Source of the DNA: Pseudonocardiales bacterium
GTDB lineage: Bacteria > Actinomycetota > Actinomycetes > Mycobacteriales > Pseudonocardiaceae
Direction of reading: 5' to 3'
Length of the DNA: 55,056 nt
NCBI GenBank assembly: GCA_019243635.1
Contig: JAFAUB010000007.1
Coordinates: 1-55,056, forward strand
Below are positions 29,120 to 39,800 of this stretch, piece by piece (the first letter of the stretch is position 1; the number at the start of each line of letters is the position of its first letter). The translations under genes were made by a program, and so were the position numbers. The notes under the pieces were generated by a model that saw only the letters and a program-made list of their open reading frames with translations, made no database searches and was not told the DNA's origin.

Positions 29120-29869
29120 TCAACCCGTCGCGCAGATCGTGAGGATGACGGTGGTGGTCAGCTCGGTGGCGGCGCCTAGGACGTCGCCGGTGAGGCCACC
29201 GAAACGGCGGTGGGTGTGGGCGGAGAGGATCAGCACAACGAGGGCGGCCAGGGTGACCGCGAGGGGACCCTGCCAGGGACGTCCGGGGACCGCCATCAGC
29301 CCGCCGGCCAGCAGGACCACCGACCAGGCCACCGGGACCGCGGGTGGCTGACTATCGGCCACCAGCGCCCCCAGGCCCGCTGGCCGGGCCGGCGGCACCC
29401 CCACGCGGGCGCACCAGCTGAAGGCGGCTCGTCCCGCAGCCATCGCCAGCACCACGGCGACCCACCGGCCGGTTTCGGTGAGCGTCCCCAGCGCGGCCGC
29501 CTGGGCGGTCAGCACCAGCACCAGAGTGGCCACTCCAAACGGCCCGGTCGTCCCCTCCCGCATCACCTCCAGCGCCCGCCGCGGCCCGCCGAAGCAGCCG
29601 AGTCCGTCTGCGGTGTCGGCCAGCCCGTCCAGGTGAATCCCGCGAGTCAGCCCGGCTGGCGCCGCCACCCCGGCCAGCCCGGCCAGCAGCGCCGGAGTGT
29701 CCAGCGCGTGCAGGGCACTCAGCAGCCCGGCGACCAGCAACCCCAGTCCGGCACCAACCAAGGGCGCCCAGTACAGCGCCTGGCCGGCGATGGTCCGATC
29801 CATCTCGACGGGCGTCCCCACCGGCAGGACGGTCAACCAGGACACCGCCAGCCGCAGTCCGCGGCTCAC
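29120..29869 (-). CDS. cobS: Adenosylcobinamide-GDP ribazoletransferase (cobalamin synthase)
   Basis: A 249-aa polytopic membrane enzyme. The family block [20 protein letters not shown] is followed by [16 protein letters not shown] and several hydrophobic helices. It joins adenosylcobinamide-GDP to alpha-ribazole. Its GTG start overlaps the cobT stop by 4 nt. It is the last gene of cobU-cobT-cobS. Confidence 0.95.
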   Translation of the reverse strand: MSRGLRLAVSWLTVLPVGTPVEMDRTIAGQALYWAPLVGAGLGLLVAGLLSALHALDTPALLAGLAGVAAPAGLTRGIHLDGLADTADGLGCFGGPRRALEVMREGTTGPFGVATLVLVLTAQAAALGTLTETGRWVAVVLAMAAGRAAFSWCARVGVPPARPAGLGALVADSQPPAVPVAWSVVLLAGGLMAVPGRPWQGPLAVTLAALVVLILSAHTHRRFGGLTGDVLGAATELTTTVILTICATG

Positions 29870-30939
29870 CTGGCGCGCGACGGGGCACCCGCAGGTCCGG
29901 AGATGCCGGCGTCAGCGAAGGTGGCCATCTCGGCGAGTACCCGCACCGCCATCTGCACCAGCGGCAGCGCGGCCACCGCTCCCGAGCCCTCACCCAGCCG
30001 CATCCGGAGATCCAGGATGGGTTCCAGCTCCAGATGCTCCAGGGCCAAGGCGTGCGCGGGCTCCACCGAGCGGTGCCCGGCCACCCACCACCGCCGCGCT
30101 TCGGGCGCGAGTTCCTCGGCGAGCATCGCCGCCGCCCCGACGACCACACCGTCGAGAATCACCGGGGTGCGCCGCACCGCGGCCTGGGCCAGGAACCCGG
30201 CTATCGCGGCGATGTCGGCACCGCCCGCCGTGCGCGCCAGCGCGACGGGATCACCGACGACCGGGCGGGCCCGGCGCAACGCGTCGCGGATCGCCGCGGC
30301 TTTGCGCATCCAGCCGGCATCGTCGATGCCGCTACCACGGCCCACGACCGCCACCGGCTCCACCCCGGTGAGTGCCGCCACCAGCACTGCGGCGGGGGTG
30401 GTGTTGCCGATTCCCATGTCGCCCGCGACCAGCAGGTCGGCCCCCCGGTCGACCTCCTCGTCGGCGATCGTCACCCCAGCGCCCAGCGCCTGGGTCACCT
30501 CAGCGTCGGTCAGCGCGTCCTCCCGGTCGATCACACCGCTGCCTCGGCGAACCTTGTGCCGGGTGACCAGCGGCGGTTCGGCGCCGGTGGCCGGGTCGCA
30601 GTCCACGGCCACATCGACCACCCGCACCGTCGCTCCGGCCGCTGCGGCGAGCACGTTCACCGCCGCCCCCCCGCTCAGGAAGTTGCCCACCATCTGCTGG
30701 GTGACCTCGCTGGGGTAGGCGGAAACCCCGTGCGCGGCGATACCGTGGTCCCCGGCGAACACGACGACCTGTGGCCGGACGAACGGGTGCGGTGGGCAGA
30801 CCCCCTGGCATGCGCTCGCCCACACACCCAGCTCCTCCAGACGGCCCAAGGAGCCCGCCGGCTTAGTCAGCCGCTCGTGGCGGGCCACCGCTTCCCGGTG
30901 GGCCTGCTGGTCCGGTGGCGTGATCTCGGGGAACTCCAC
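29866..30939 (-). CDS. cobT: Nicotinate-nucleotide:dimethylbenzimidazole phosphoribosyltransferase
   Basis: A 357-aa CobT making alpha-ribazole phosphate. It has [47 protein letters not shown] and the C-terminal [14 protein letters not shown] with the catalytic Glu. The GTG at 30939 has AGGAG 7 nt upstream, so I prefer it to the GTG at 30975. Lies 106 nt after cobU. Confidence 0.95.
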   Translation of the reverse strand: MEFPEITPPDQQAHREAVARHERLTKPAGSLGRLEELGVWASACQGVCPPHPFVRPQVVVFAGDHGIAAHGVSAYPSEVTQQMVGNFLSGGAAVNVLAAAAGATVRVVDVAVDCDPATGAEPPLVTRHKVRRGSGVIDREDALTDAEVTQALGAGVTIADEEVDRGADLLVAGDMGIGNTTPAAVLVAALTGVEPVAVVGRGSGIDDAGWMRKAAAIRDALRRARPVVGDPVALARTAGGADIAAIAGFLAQAAVRRTPVILDGVVVGAAAMLAEELAPEARRWWVAGHRSVEPAHALALEHLELEPILDLRMRLGEGSGAVAALPLVQMAVRVLAEMATFADAGISGPAGAPSRAR

Positions 30940-31045
30940 TGCGCTCTCCTGATGCTCGACGTCCCTCGATGTCACGTGCCTGGCCCCATCCCTGCTCCAT
31001 CCTGTTCATCCCGATCCTGGTCGCTGACGGTGCCGGTGATGCACC

Positions 31046-31570
31046 TCAACGCAGCCTGACGGGCAGCCCCGCCACCAGCAGCAGCACCTCGTCGCACACC
31101 GCGGCGAGCTCGGCATTGAGCGCGCCCAGCTCGTCGCGCAGCAGCCGCCCCGCGCGGGTCGGCGGCACGACGCCGAGCCCGACCTCCGCGCTCACCAGCA
31201 CCAGCCGGGCGGGGCAGGCCGCCACCGCCGACACCAGCTCGGCGCACCGCGCGCGGCAGGTCCGCACCGCGCCCGCGCCGCCCTCCCAGGCGCCCGCGTC
31301 GTCCAGCTCTCCGGTCAGCCAGGTAGCGATGTCATCGACCAGCACCGGAACGGGGCCTGCGGCGCGCAGTGTGCCTGGGAGGTCCGCCGGCGTGGCGGTG
31401 CACCAGCCCGGTGGCCGGCGCGCCACGTGCGCGGTGATCCGTGCCTCCCAGTCCTCGTCGTCGGCCACTCGTCGGGCGGTCGCCAGGTAGTCCACCCGCG
31501 CGTCAGCCAGTAACCCCTCGGCGTGGGCGGACTTGCCCGAGCGAGCACCACCGAGCACCAGTGTCCGCAC
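31046..31570 (-). CDS. cobU: Adenosylcobinamide kinase / guanylyltransferase
   Basis: A 174-aa P-loop enzyme with Walker A GGARSGKS at the N-terminus (TLVLGGARSGKSAHAE), LVDDIATWLTG and a conserved VSAEVGLGVVP block. It activates adenosylcobinamide to its GDP form for CobS. I chose the GTG at 31570 because the P-loop strand starts there; the frame is open to 31648. No B12 riboswitch is visible upstream. It is the first gene of the cob operon. Confidence 0.94.
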   Translation of the reverse strand: MRTLVLGGARSGKSAHAEGLLADARVDYLATARRVADDEDWEARITAHVARRPPGWCTATPADLPGTLRAAGPVPVLVDDIATWLTGELDDAGAWEGGAGAVRTCRARCAELVSAVAACPARLVLVSAEVGLGVVPPTRAGRLLRDELGALNAELAAVCDEVLLLVAGLPVRLR

Positions 31571-31651
31571 CCGCCTGAGGCTACCGTCGGGCGCACAGGT
31601 GGAGAGCGGCAGCCGAGGACGTGCAGTCGAGGCGGCGGAGGGGAGCATGCG

Positions 31652-31846
31652 ATGGCTCTGCGGTGGCGCTACCAGGATCTGGACGGCGACCAGGTGAGCG
31701 GCCCAGACATCACCTTCGACGACCAGGCCGATGCGGAGGAGTGGCTCGCCCGCGAATGGCGGGGACTGCTCGACGGCGGCGTGGCGGCCGTCACCCTGTT
31801 CGCGGGGGTGTCTGTGGTGTACGGCCCGATGAGCCTGCGACCGTAG
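31652..31846 (+). CDS. Conserved 64-aa actinobacterial protein
   Basis: A small acidic protein (ALRWRYQDLDGDQVSGPDIT, DDQADAEEWLAREW, ending VVYGPMSLRP) that I recognise as a conserved hypothetical in actinobacteria. A purine-rich ribosome binding site (GGAGGGGAG) lies ~6 nt before the ATG. Trp-rich and probably a compact alpha/beta fold. Function unknown. Divergent from cobU, convergent with the DUF3043 gene. Confidence 0.85.
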   Translation: MALRWRYQDLDGDQVSGPDITFDDQADAEEWLAREWRGLLDGGVAAVTLFAGVSVVYGPMSLRP

Positions 31847-31869
31847 CCGGCCCAGGGCGGTGGACCCGG

Positions 31870-32484
31870 TTACGGGATCGGGTCGCCGCGACCGATGCGG
31901 GGCTTGGGCACCCGCAGCCGACGTAGCTGGGTTGCCCGGGTCATCGCGTAGAATCCCAGGCTCGTCCCGGACTCCGATGCGTTGGGGAACCGTTCGCGGA
32001 CGCGATGCTTGACGGTCCGGCCCAGCAGCACCCCCTCGACAATGATCGCGAGGAGCATCACCACCGACACCAGTGACGCGTACTGTTGCACGAACGGCGA
32101 TGGCACCAGAACCACCACGATCACCAGCAGTGCCAGTGGCATGAACGCGCCGGCGAGGTGACGCCGAGAGTCCACCAGGTCCCGCACGTAAGCCTTCACG
32201 GGGCCCTGGTCGCGAGGCAGCAGATACGACTGGTCCCCAGCCAACATGCGTTCCCGGCGCTGCGCCTTGGACCCGCGCATCCGGCGTAATGCTTCCCGCT
32301 GAGTACGCGGTGGGGGCGGTGCCGGGCCTCGCCTGCGGCCCTGCGTCTCCCGGCGGCTCGGGGTGGGCCTGCCCTTGCCGACATTGCGGGCCCGATGGCT
32401 CACGTCCTCCGGGTCGAGCGTCCTCTCCACCGCCGGCTCCGGCTCGGCGGCTCCGGAGCCGGTGTTGCCGCGCAGGAACCTCAC
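31870..32484 (-). CDS. DUF3043 membrane protein
   Basis: A 204-aa protein with a long basic, Pro/Arg-rich N-terminus (residues 1-105), then PRDQGPVKAYVRDLVDSRRH and two transmembrane helices (FMPLALLVIVVVLVPSPF, VSVVMLLAIIVEGVLLG). The tail GFYAMTRATQLRRLRVPKP is typical of DUF3043. Function unknown. Starts at GTG 32484, divergent from erpA. Confidence 0.9.
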   Translation of the reverse strand: MRFLRGNTGSGAAEPEPAVERTLDPEDVSHRARNVGKGRPTPSRRETQGRRRGPAPPPPRTQREALRRMRGSKAQRRERMLAGDQSYLLPRDQGPVKAYVRDLVDSRRHLAGAFMPLALLVIVVVLVPSPFVQQYASLVSVVMLLAIIVEGVLLGRTVKHRVRERFPNASESGTSLGFYAMTRATQLRRLRVPKPRIGRGDPIP

Positions 32485-32655
32485 AGCGCCAGCCTAGGGC
32501 AACAGTCGGGCGCGTGGTCCAGCTGTGGGTGCCGGGGGTTCTGGGAGCGATGTTCGATGTGTCACCATGGAGGCCACGGGAATCACCCGTCGGTCGCGGG
32601 CGTTCGCGTAGAGTAGAGATCCGTCCGTGCTGAGTGTCGATTCCCAGGGAGAGCC

Positions 32656-33018
32656 ATGAGCGTCGAGAACATCGCCGACACCGAGGTGACCACGCATGGT
32701 GTCGAGCTCACGGATGCCGCTGCGGTCAAGGCGAAGGCGCTGCTCGACCAAGAGGGTCGGGATGACATGCACCTGCGCATCGCTGTGCAGCCGGGTGGCT
32801 GCGCCGGGCTGCGCTACCAGCTCTTCTTCGATGAGCGCACGCTCGACGGCGATGCCATCCGGGACTTCAACGGCCTCGCCGTCGTCGTCGACCGGATGAG
32901 CGGGCCCTACCTGCAGGGTGCTGTGATCGATTTCGTGGACACGATCGAGAAGCAGGGCTTCACCATCGACAACCCCAACGCGGGTGGCTCCTGCGCCTGT
33001 GGGGACTCCTTCAACTAG
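32656..33018 (+). CDS. erpA: Iron-sulfur cluster insertion protein (A-type carrier)
   Basis: A 120-aa HesB/IscA/ErpA protein carrying the three cluster-binding cysteines: one in VQPGGCAGLRYQL and two in SCACGDSFN at the C-terminus. It delivers Fe-S clusters to client enzymes; the Rieske protein and LipA encoded nearby are plausible clients. A GGGAGAG site precedes the ATG. It is a single gene, divergent from the DUF3043 gene. Confidence 0.95.
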   Translation: MSVENIADTEVTTHGVELTDAAAVKAKALLDQEGRDDMHLRIAVQPGGCAGLRYQLFFDERTLDGDAIRDFNGLAVVVDRMSGPYLQGAVIDFVDTIEKQGFTIDNPNAGGSCACGDSFN

Positions 33019-33418
33019 CCCCACCGCTAAACCTGCACGGGGGGGTAGCGGGGTTCGCGCGCTGCGGGGATGATCCGCTGCCGTATGCGAGCGACCGGGT
33101 CCCACCCTCTTACCGGGGACCTTCTCGAACGTGGCCAGCGACAGGGTTCCCGGTAGATGGTGTACCCGCCGACGAGCTCATCCGCGTCCCTGGGCTGACA
33201 CGGTCAGTCAGGGTCGCCAGCTGCGGACCAAGCTTATGGACCCGCACGGTGGCCCATCATGACTGCGGCACAGTACGACTCTGACGGCCCGGGGCACCGG
33301 GCCACTCACGCCTGGGGTGCCGGGCCACTCGCGCCCTGAGCGAGCTCTGGCGCTCGCGCTGGTTTAGGCTCCATCCAGTGGGTTGCCTGGCCGCATCGGT
33401 GACGAGGAGGAGCGAGGC
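33019..33418. other. 400-nt gap between erpA and ctaC
   Basis: No convincing gene. It includes a short GC hairpin (33286-33303) and a 23-bp tandem repeat (33291-33336). In mycobacteria a sugar-kinase gene and asnB lie between these two genes; neither is present here. The ctaC promoter must be in the right half. Confidence 0.5.
33291..33336. repeat. 23-bp tandem repeat upstream of ctaC
   Basis: Two units (33291-33313, 33314-33336) matching at 19 of 23 positions, ~80 bp upstream of the ctaC start. The first unit overlaps a 7-bp-stem hairpin. Possible regulatory duplication. Confidence 0.55.
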
Positions 33419-34384
33419 GTGATCGGTGTGGTCCGTTCCCGAGCGGTTCGTCTACTGAAGGTGGCCGGGCTGGCCGGAGTAGTCGCCTGCCTGTCCACCG
33501 GGTGCTCGGTGTATCAGGCGTTCTCGTTCGGCTGGCCGGAGGGGATCACACCGCAGGCCGAGCGGATGCGCGCACTGTGGATCTGGGCGACGGTAGCGGC
33601 GTTGGTGATCGGGGCGATCGTCTGGGGGCTGATGGCGTGGACGATCGCCTTCCACCGCAAACGGTCCGATGAGATACCCCGGCAGACCCAGTACAACCTA
33701 CCACTGGAGATCATTTACACGGTCATCCCACTCGTGATCGTCGCGGTGCTTTTTTACTTCACCGTGACAGCGCAGGACTTCGTCAACACCGAAGTCGATA
33801 ATCCCGACCTGCGGGTGAGGGTGGTCGCCTTCCAATGGAACTGGGACTTCCAGTACCTCCAGGACAAACCGGGCAGGAACGGCATCTACCCAGTCCGGCT
33901 GACCGAGGACGGCGCACCGCTGTCCACCATCGGCTCGTCCACCACCATCCCGCTTCTGGTGGTGCCCACCAGGAGGGTGGTGGAGTACCGGCTCTTGTCC
34001 ACCGACGTACTGCACTCGTTCTATATTCCGGATTTTCTCTTCAAGCGTGACATCTTCCCGCGCCCGGAGAAGAACAATACCAACAACGTCTTCCAGACGA
34101 CGGTGCAGCGTCCGGGCGCGTTTGTCGGTCGCTGCGCAGAGCTGTGTGGCACCTACCACTCGATGATGAACTTCGAGCTGCGCGCGTTGCCGCCGGATCT
34201 GTTCGACCGGTACCTGGCCTTGCGGGCTCAGACCAACCCGCAGACCCAACGGTCCTACACCGCCGGTGAGGCGCTCGCGCAGCTGAACTGCGGTCGGCTG
34301 TGCGCCCCCGAGGCCGTGACGACTTCACCGTTCAACACCGACCGCACCGCCCGTGACGCCCAGCAGGCCCGGGAGGGCCACTAA
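33419..34384 (+). CDS. ctaC: Cytochrome c oxidase subunit II (aa3 type)
   Basis: A 321-aa lipoprotein-anchored subunit: lipobox STGC with Cys29, then two transmembrane helices (about residues 53-75 and 93-115). A periplasmic cupredoxin domain follows with the CuA ligands His (DVLHSFYIP) and CAELCGTYHSMM (two Cys, His, Met). It accepts electrons from the diheme cytochrome c of QcrC within the bcc-aa3 supercomplex. I chose the GTG at 33419 because GAGGAGGAG lies ~6 nt upstream; the frame is open to 33383. Followed by ctaF in an operon. Confidence 0.96.
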   Translation: MIGVVRSRAVRLLKVAGLAGVVACLSTGCSVYQAFSFGWPEGITPQAERMRALWIWATVAALVIGAIVWGLMAWTIAFHRKRSDEIPRQTQYNLPLEIIYTVIPLVIVAVLFYFTVTAQDFVNTEVDNPDLRVRVVAFQWNWDFQYLQDKPGRNGIYPVRLTEDGAPLSTIGSSTTIPLLVVPTRRVVEYRLLSTDVLHSFYIPDFLFKRDIFPRPEKNNTNNVFQTTVQRPGAFVGRCAELCGTYHSMMNFELRALPPDLFDRYLALRAQTNPQTQRSYTAGEALAQLNCGRLCAPEAVTTSPFNTDRTARDAQQAREGH

Positions 34385-34435
34385 CCCTTCCAGTAACGAG
34401 CGGTCCTTCGGCAGGTTCGAGAGCGAGGCGGCACC

Positions 34436-34837
34436 ATGAGGATCGAGGCGCGGATCTTCGAGATCATCACGGCGTTCTTCTTCCTGTCTGACGTGGTCTA
34501 CGGACTGTGGTCGCATGGTGAGCCGGTGGGGTCGGCGGCGCTGACGCTGACCGGCGGGCTGACTCTCATTGTCGGCACCTACTTCCGGTTCGTCTCCCGG
34601 CGAGTCCGGATGCGTCCCGAGGACAACACCGAGGCGGAGATCTCTGACGGTGCTGGAGAAATGGGTTTCTTTTCCCCCGGCAGTTACTGGCCAGTCGGGA
34701 TGGCGTTGTCGGCGAGCGTGCTCGGGTTCGCGCTGGCCTTCGACCAGTGGTGGATGGTGGCGGTCGGCATCGCCTTGATCCTCGGCACGGTCGCCGGGCT
34801 GGTCTTCGAGTACCACATCGGCCCCAAGCCGGAGTGA
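34436..34837 (+). CDS. ctaF: Cytochrome c oxidase subunit IV (actinobacterial)
   Basis: A 133-aa four-helix membrane protein starting MRIEARIFEIITAFFFLSD, with a polar loop (RMRPEDNTEAEISDGAGEMG) and the GFFSPGSYWPVGMALSA block characteristic of actinobacterial CtaF. It lies 51 nt after ctaC. Confidence 0.94.
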   Translation: MRIEARIFEIITAFFFLSDVVYGLWSHGEPVGSAALTLTGGLTLIVGTYFRFVSRRVRMRPEDNTEAEISDGAGEMGFFSPGSYWPVGMALSASVLGFALAFDQWWMVAVGIALILGTVAGLVFEYHIGPKPE

Positions 34838-35147
34838 GCTCTACGCAGTGAGCGGGAACCTGTGCCTGGGGAATCCGGTTCCGCTCACGGCGTGGTCTCT
34901 CGGAAGAAGGATCGAACTGTCAGTGGTACTGGTGGTGAGGTTGAGGGACCGAGGGTCACTGGGTTGGTGGTGTATCCTTTCAGCGCAGGGATGCACGGAC
35001 CGCTGTCCGGGCACATGCCAGTGATCGGTGAACCAGTGGCATGCCAACCACGCCGTCACTGACGTCTGCACACAGGAAGTCGATCCAGCGGTGCCCGGCG
35101 GTGGACGCTGCGGGGCACCGCTGGGTCGCGTCAAGTCCAGTAGTGGT
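34838..35147. other. Convergent gap ctaF / qcrB
   Basis: 310 nt without a gene between convergent stop codons. I find only an imperfect inverted repeat near 35015-35044 (8 of 10 pairs) and no clear terminator. Confidence 0.4.
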
Positions 35148-36791
35148 TCAGTCTCTGGGCTGCTGGGGCCGACCGGCCAGCTCTCGGCCCGTGCCGTTGA
35201 TCCTGCCGGCCGCTTCCTGCTGACGAGCGCTCTCCAGCGCCCTTGTCTGATCCGAAGGATCCGGTCTGAACAGGGACCCGGGCACTGGGGCACCAGCCGA
35301 GCCGAGCTGGTTCATCCGCTTGGGTACCCGGGCGCCCTGGTACTCCAGCGGGATGGGATGGCCGTGCCCGTCAGTACCACCGAGGGGCTGGTGCACCTCG
35401 ATGAACTCACCGTGTGGCAGCCGCTTGATGATGCCGGTCTCAATCCCGTGCTCGAGGATCGCCCGGTCGGCCCGCTGCAGGCCGAGGCAGATCCGGTAGG
35501 TGACGTAGTACGAGATCGGTGGCAACAACAGCAGACCGATGCGTCCCGCCCAGGTGGTGGCGTTCAGTGAGATGTCGAACGTGTATGCGATGACGTCGTT
35601 ACCGCCCGATAGCAGCAGCACGAACATGAACGAGGCCGCCATCATGCCCAAGCCGGTTCGCACCGGGACGTCCCGGGGGCGTTGCAGCAGGTTGTGCGAG
35701 GCGTTGTCCTTGGTGAGCTTGCGCTCGATGGCGGGATATCCCAACGTCAAGGCGAACATGATGCCGGGGAGCACCATCGTCGGCCAGAACGACGCGGGGA
35801 TCATGTAGTTGCCCAGGTAGCTCTCCCAGGCAGGCCACAGCCGGGTGGAGCCGTCCAACCAACCGACATACCAGTCGGGCTGCGAGGCCGCCGAGACCTG
35901 GGCCGGGTTGTACGGGCCGAAGTTCCATATCGGGTTGATCTGGAACAGCCCCGCCATGATGCAGATCACACCGATGTTCACCATGGCGAAGCCGCCGGCC
36001 TTCGTCACGAAGATCGGTAGGATGCGGACGCCGACCACATTGCGCTCGGTGCGTCCGGGCCCGGGGAACTGCGTGTGCTTCTGATACCAGACCAGGCCGA
36101 GATGCACGGCGATGAGCGCGACCAGGATGCCCGGAATGAGCAGCACGTGCACGATGAAGAACCGGGGAATGATCAGGTTGCCGGGGAACAGGCCGCCGAA
36201 GATCGCCCACTGCAACCAGGTACCGATCACCGGTGGTGACATGATGATCGACGATATGATCCGGAGCCCGGTTCCCGAGAGCAGGTCGTCGGGCAGCGAG
36301 TAGCCGGTGAGGCCCTCCAGGCCGGCCAGGATCGCGAGGGTGACGCCGATCGTCCAGTTCGTCTCCCGCGGCTTGCGGAAGGCGCCGGTGAAGAAGGTGC
36401 GGAACATGTGGGCCACGATGGCGGCGACGAACAGCAGCGCTGCCCAGTGGTGCACCTGCCGGACGAACAGCCCGCCGCGGACATCGAAGGAGAGCTGCAG
36501 TGTCGACTCGAACGCCCGGGACATCTCGATCCCGCGGAGGTTCCGGTAAACGCCGTTGTACGTGACGTCCTGCATGGAGGGGTCAAAGAACAGCGTCAGG
36601 TACGTCCCGGACAGCAGCAGCACGATGAAGCTGTTCAGCGCGATCTCACCGAGCATGAACGACCAGTGTGTCGGGAAGACCTTGTTGATCTGCCGGCGCA
36701 TGCCGGCGGCCAGGTGAAACCGCTGGTCCAGCTCGTCGGCTGCCTTGGCGGCCACGCCTCCGGATGTGGTCGGCGTCGTCATCGCGCTCAT
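35148..36791 (-). CDS. qcrB: Cytochrome bc1 complex cytochrome b subunit
   Basis: A 547-aa cytochrome b with heme-ligand His pairs ([40 protein letters not shown]), the Qo-site region around [10 protein letters not shown] and [10 protein letters not shown], and eight or more transmembrane helices. As usual in actinobacteria it has a ~120-residue C-terminal cytosolic extension ([20 protein letters not shown] onward). Its ATG overlaps the qcrA stop by 4 nt. It ends the ctaE-qcrC-qcrA-qcrB operon. Confidence 0.96.
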   Translation of the reverse strand: MSAMTTPTTSGGVAAKAADELDQRFHLAAGMRRQINKVFPTHWSFMLGEIALNSFIVLLLSGTYLTLFFDPSMQDVTYNGVYRNLRGIEMSRAFESTLQLSFDVRGGLFVRQVHHWAALLFVAAIVAHMFRTFFTGAFRKPRETNWTIGVTLAILAGLEGLTGYSLPDDLLSGTGLRIISSIIMSPPVIGTWLQWAIFGGLFPGNLIIPRFFIVHVLLIPGILVALIAVHLGLVWYQKHTQFPGPGRTERNVVGVRILPIFVTKAGGFAMVNIGVICIMAGLFQINPIWNFGPYNPAQVSAASQPDWYVGWLDGSTRLWPAWESYLGNYMIPASFWPTMVLPGIMFALTLGYPAIERKLTKDNASHNLLQRPRDVPVRTGLGMMAASFMFVLLLSGGNDVIAYTFDISLNATTWAGRIGLLLLPPISYYVTYRICLGLQRADRAILEHGIETGIIKRLPHGEFIEVHQPLGGTDGHGHPIPLEYQGARVPKRMNQLGSAGAPVPGSLFRPDPSDQTRALESARQQEAAGRINGTGRELAGRPQQPRD

Positions 36792-37918
36792 GACCTCCGC
36801 TCCCAGAACGCCGGTCCTACGGGCTCGATGAAGTCACCCTTGGCGTAGAAGTATCCCTCATCGTTCACGGCGATATGCAGCTGAGGCAAGGCTCTGGTCG
36901 CCGGACCGAAGATCGGCTTGGCGTACTCCAGCATGTCGAACTGCGATTGGTGACAGGGGCACAGCAACCGAGCGTCCTGGGCCTCGTAGAGCGAAGCGGG
37001 GCAGCCTAGGTGGGTGCAGATCTTCGAATACGCGTAGAAGTCACCGTAGTGGAAGTCGACCTGGCCCCTGCGCTGGACCACCCGCACCGCCTGCTCAGGG
37101 AGCAACCGGATGAGCATCACCGGGCTGTTGGAAGCGTACATCGCGTCGTGCGCCTCCTGCGCTGACCAGGAGCGCTTGTACGGGAAGACCGTCGCGATGC
37201 TGCCGGCGGCAAGGTCTTCGGGGCGCGCGAGGGTGAGCTGCTCGGCGTCATAGCGCAGGAACACCGGCTCCCCATTGTCCGAGGCCCAGGGCGTAACCCA
37301 CAGCGCGGCGTGGGCCCCGCCCTTCCACGGGTTGCGTATCAGGCCGCCGAGGGCGAAGAGCCCTAGCCCGGCACCGAGGACGGCGGCCCCGAACCCGGCC
37401 GATCGCTTGATCAGGGATCGCCGACCGATGCCGCTGCCGGCGCCGGAGTCGGCCAGGATCGCGCTCGTGGTCACCCGGTCCACCTCCGAGGAACCACCGA
37501 TGTGTCGCTCCTGCACTGCGGTCTCATGCGGTAGCAGGTTCCTGGCGTAGGCGATCGTCCCGCCGCCGACGGCGAACACTGACGACCCGAGCAGCACCCC
37601 GATGATCGGCGTGTAGAGCTGGTAGAGCAAGTGTCGATCGCCCGGGCTGCCGGGCGGGGCGTACTCGTAGGGCCAGAACAGGTAGGCCGCCAGGAAACCC
37701 AGCCCGGCCAGCGCCGCGATGATGAACCACAGCGCGACCTTGCGCTCGGCGCGCTTCTCCGCACGGGTCCCCGGCACCGGAAACGGATCCTCGCGGTGCG
37801 CGATGGTCACCCCGTCCAGCGCCGAGCCCAGCCGGACCAGCTCCTCGCGGCTCAACCTCGCCAGGTCCGCGTCACTCGGCTGCGGTCGCTGCCCAGTCGA
37901 CCCCCCGTGGCCGCTCAT
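36788..37918 (-). CDS. qcrA: Cytochrome bc1 complex Rieske iron-sulfur subunit
   Basis: A 376-aa actinobacterial Rieske protein with three N-terminal transmembrane helices, a twin-Arg-like [14 protein letters not shown] before the third helix, and the [2Fe-2S] ligands CTHLGC and CPCHQS near the C-terminus. The ATG at 37918 overlaps the qcrC stop by 4 nt. The frame is open far upstream inside qcrC without meaning. Confidence 0.96.
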   Translation of the reverse strand: MSGHGGSTGQRPQPSDADLARLSREELVRLGSALDGVTIAHREDPFPVPGTRAEKRAERKVALWFIIAALAGLGFLAAYLFWPYEYAPPGSPGDRHLLYQLYTPIIGVLLGSSVFAVGGGTIAYARNLLPHETAVQERHIGGSSEVDRVTTSAILADSGAGSGIGRRSLIKRSAGFGAAVLGAGLGLFALGGLIRNPWKGGAHAALWVTPWASDNGEPVFLRYDAEQLTLARPEDLAAGSIATVFPYKRSWSAQEAHDAMYASNSPVMLIRLLPEQAVRVVQRRGQVDFHYGDFYAYSKICTHLGCPASLYEAQDARLLCPCHQSQFDMLEYAKPIFGPATRALPQLHIAVNDEGYFYAKGDFIEPVGPAFWERRS

Positions 37919-38790
37919 GCCCTCGCTCCGATCCACAGCGTGACGGCGACCAGCGCCGAGATGCCGACGATCCACGCGATGAGACCCTCCGGGACCGGAC
38001 CGAAGCCACCGAGGGAGTAGCCACCAGGGTTGTTGGGTGCCGTGGAGAACGACTGCACGTAGGCGACGATGTCCCGCTTCTGCTGCAGGGTCAGCTGGCG
38101 GTCGGAGAACCTGGGCATGCTCTGCGGTCCACTGATCATCGCCGCATAAATCTGCTGGGGGTCCACGTTCCTGATCGCGGGAGCGTACTTCCCGGAGGAC
38201 AGCGCGATACCGCGTCCGGTGAAGTTGTGGCACGAGGCGCAGTTGAGCCGGAACAAGTCGCCTCCCTGAGCCGGGTCACCGCCGCTGAGGCTGCTCTTCG
38301 ACGGCACCACCGGCCCACCACCGTTGGCCTGCACGAAGGCGCCCAGCGCGGCGATCTCCTCAGGGCTGAACCTGACCGGCTTCTCGGCGACCTGCGCCTC
38401 CTGGCGGGCTGCGGGCATCCGCCCGGTGGAGACCTGGAAGTAGACCGCGGCCTCGCCGACACCGATCAGACTGGGCCCTCGGTCCTGTACTCCCTGCAGG
38501 TTCGCGCCGTGGCAGGTGATGCAGGCGTTGTCGTAGAGCTGCTCGCCCTGGCGTACCAGCGCCGGATCCCCCTGCATCGGGTTCTCTCGGGCCGGGTTCT
38601 CTTGGGCGCGCGCGGTCTGCGGCTGCGGGGCGAACACCGTGTACAGCCCGCCGAGAGCCAGCAATGCCACGCCGAGCGCGAGCATTCCGGACACCCGACG
38701 GCGCGGTCGGCTGCGGCTCCCTCCCCTCGACTGGGCTGGCTTCGATCCTCCGGGGGGGCTCGGCCGGGGGGAGGGTTCGGCGGTGGTCAT
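37915..38790 (-). CDS. qcrC: Cytochrome bc1 complex diheme cytochrome c subunit
   Basis: A 291-aa protein with a basic Pro-rich cytosolic N-terminus, one transmembrane anchor near residues 35-55, two class I cytochrome c domains (CITCH and CASCH) and a C-terminal anchor helix. The tethered diheme c replaces a soluble cytochrome c in actinobacterial supercomplexes. It lies 83 nt after ctaE. Confidence 0.96.
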   Translation of the reverse strand: MTTAEPSPRPSPPGGSKPAQSRGGSRSRPRRRVSGMLALGVALLALGGLYTVFAPQPQTARAQENPARENPMQGDPALVRQGEQLYDNACITCHGANLQGVQDRGPSLIGVGEAAVYFQVSTGRMPAARQEAQVAEKPVRFSPEEIAALGAFVQANGGGPVVPSKSSLSGGDPAQGGDLFRLNCASCHNFTGRGIALSSGKYAPAIRNVDPQQIYAAMISGPQSMPRFSDRQLTLQQKRDIVAYVQSFSTAPNNPGGYSLGGFGPVPEGLIAWIVGISALVAVTLWIGARA

Positions 38791-38873
38791 CGGTCTCGGC
38801 TACCCCCTGCTGTCTTGTTCGGCTCGATGCTCGATGGTGCTCCGGTGATCGGGCCGGAGCAATGCCGGCGGCG

Positions 38874-39500
38874 CTAGGGCAAGAAATAGATCATGGCGAA
38901 CAAGCCGATCCAGACCACGTCGACGAAGTGCCAGTAGTACGACACGACGATGGCGGAGGTGGCCTGCGCGGGAGTGAACTTGCTCAGCTTGGTCCGGATG
39001 ATGAGGAAGATGAACGCGATCAGGCCGGCCGTGACATGCAGAGCGTGGAACCCGGTGAGGAGGTAGAACACGGTGCCATAGGCCCCTGACGGGATCGTGA
39101 TGCCTTCATGGATCATGTTGCGGTACTCGTTGGCGGCTCCCAGCACGAACGTCAGGCCCATGATGAACGTGATGGAGTACCAGAGCCGCAGCCCGAAAAC
39201 ATCGCCCTGCTCGGCCTTGAACACTCCCCACTGGCAGGTGAACGACGAGGACACCAGGATGATCGTGATCACCAGCGCGTAAGGGATGTCGAGATGGATC
39301 AGCTCCCCGGTGGCTGGGTTGACCGGCGGCCACGGGCCGTCATGCTGCGCCTTCACCGTGAAGAACATCGCGAACAGCCCGGCGAAGAACATCAGCTCGC
39401 TGGACAGCCATACGATGGTTCCGACGCTGACCATGTTGGGCCGGTTCAGCGAGTGCACCCGCTGGCTGATGGAGGGCGCTGCCAGGCTGGACGAGGTCAC
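38874..39500 (-). CDS. ctaE: Cytochrome c oxidase subunit III
   Basis: A 208-aa five-helix membrane protein with the actinobacterial CtaE signature [45 protein letters not shown] and the C-terminal [20 protein letters not shown]. The start is doubtful: GTG 39500 gives the usual family length but has no ribosome binding site; ATG 39596 would add 32 mostly non-conserved residues. It heads the ctaE-qcrCAB operon. Confidence 0.93.
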   Translation of the reverse strand: MTSSSLAAPSISQRVHSLNRPNMVSVGTIVWLSSELMFFAGLFAMFFTVKAQHDGPWPPVNPATGELIHLDIPYALVITIILVSSSFTCQWGVFKAEQGDVFGLRLWYSITFIMGLTFVLGAANEYRNMIHEGITIPSGAYGTVFYLLTGFHALHVTAGLIAFIFLIIRTKLSKFTPAQATSAIVVSYYWHFVDVVWIGLFAMIYFLP

Positions 39501-39800
39501 GTTGAGGATTATGACGAAAGCTGCCGGCGCCGGCTGGACCGGGGGCAGGCGGGATGCCGCAAAGAGTGACGGCACCACCCTGATGAGGCGAGCCATGATG
39601 GGACACGGCGTCAGACGCAGGCACGCAGAGTGACGCCACACCGCCCCGCGTCGCCGGGTGATCGTCCGTATAGGATTCAGCCCCCATCGGCGCAAGTCCC
39701 CCATGCGGCCACGCTGACACCCGCGCGGGGTGGCGACCCAGGCGTGTGGCCGGCCGGCGGGAACACCGAGCACTACCGACACTGAGGATCTCCAACGCAG

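Noticed and set aside
31571..31650. Cobalamin riboswitch upstream of cobU
   Set aside because: No B12-box-like sequence on the minus strand and the leader is too short.
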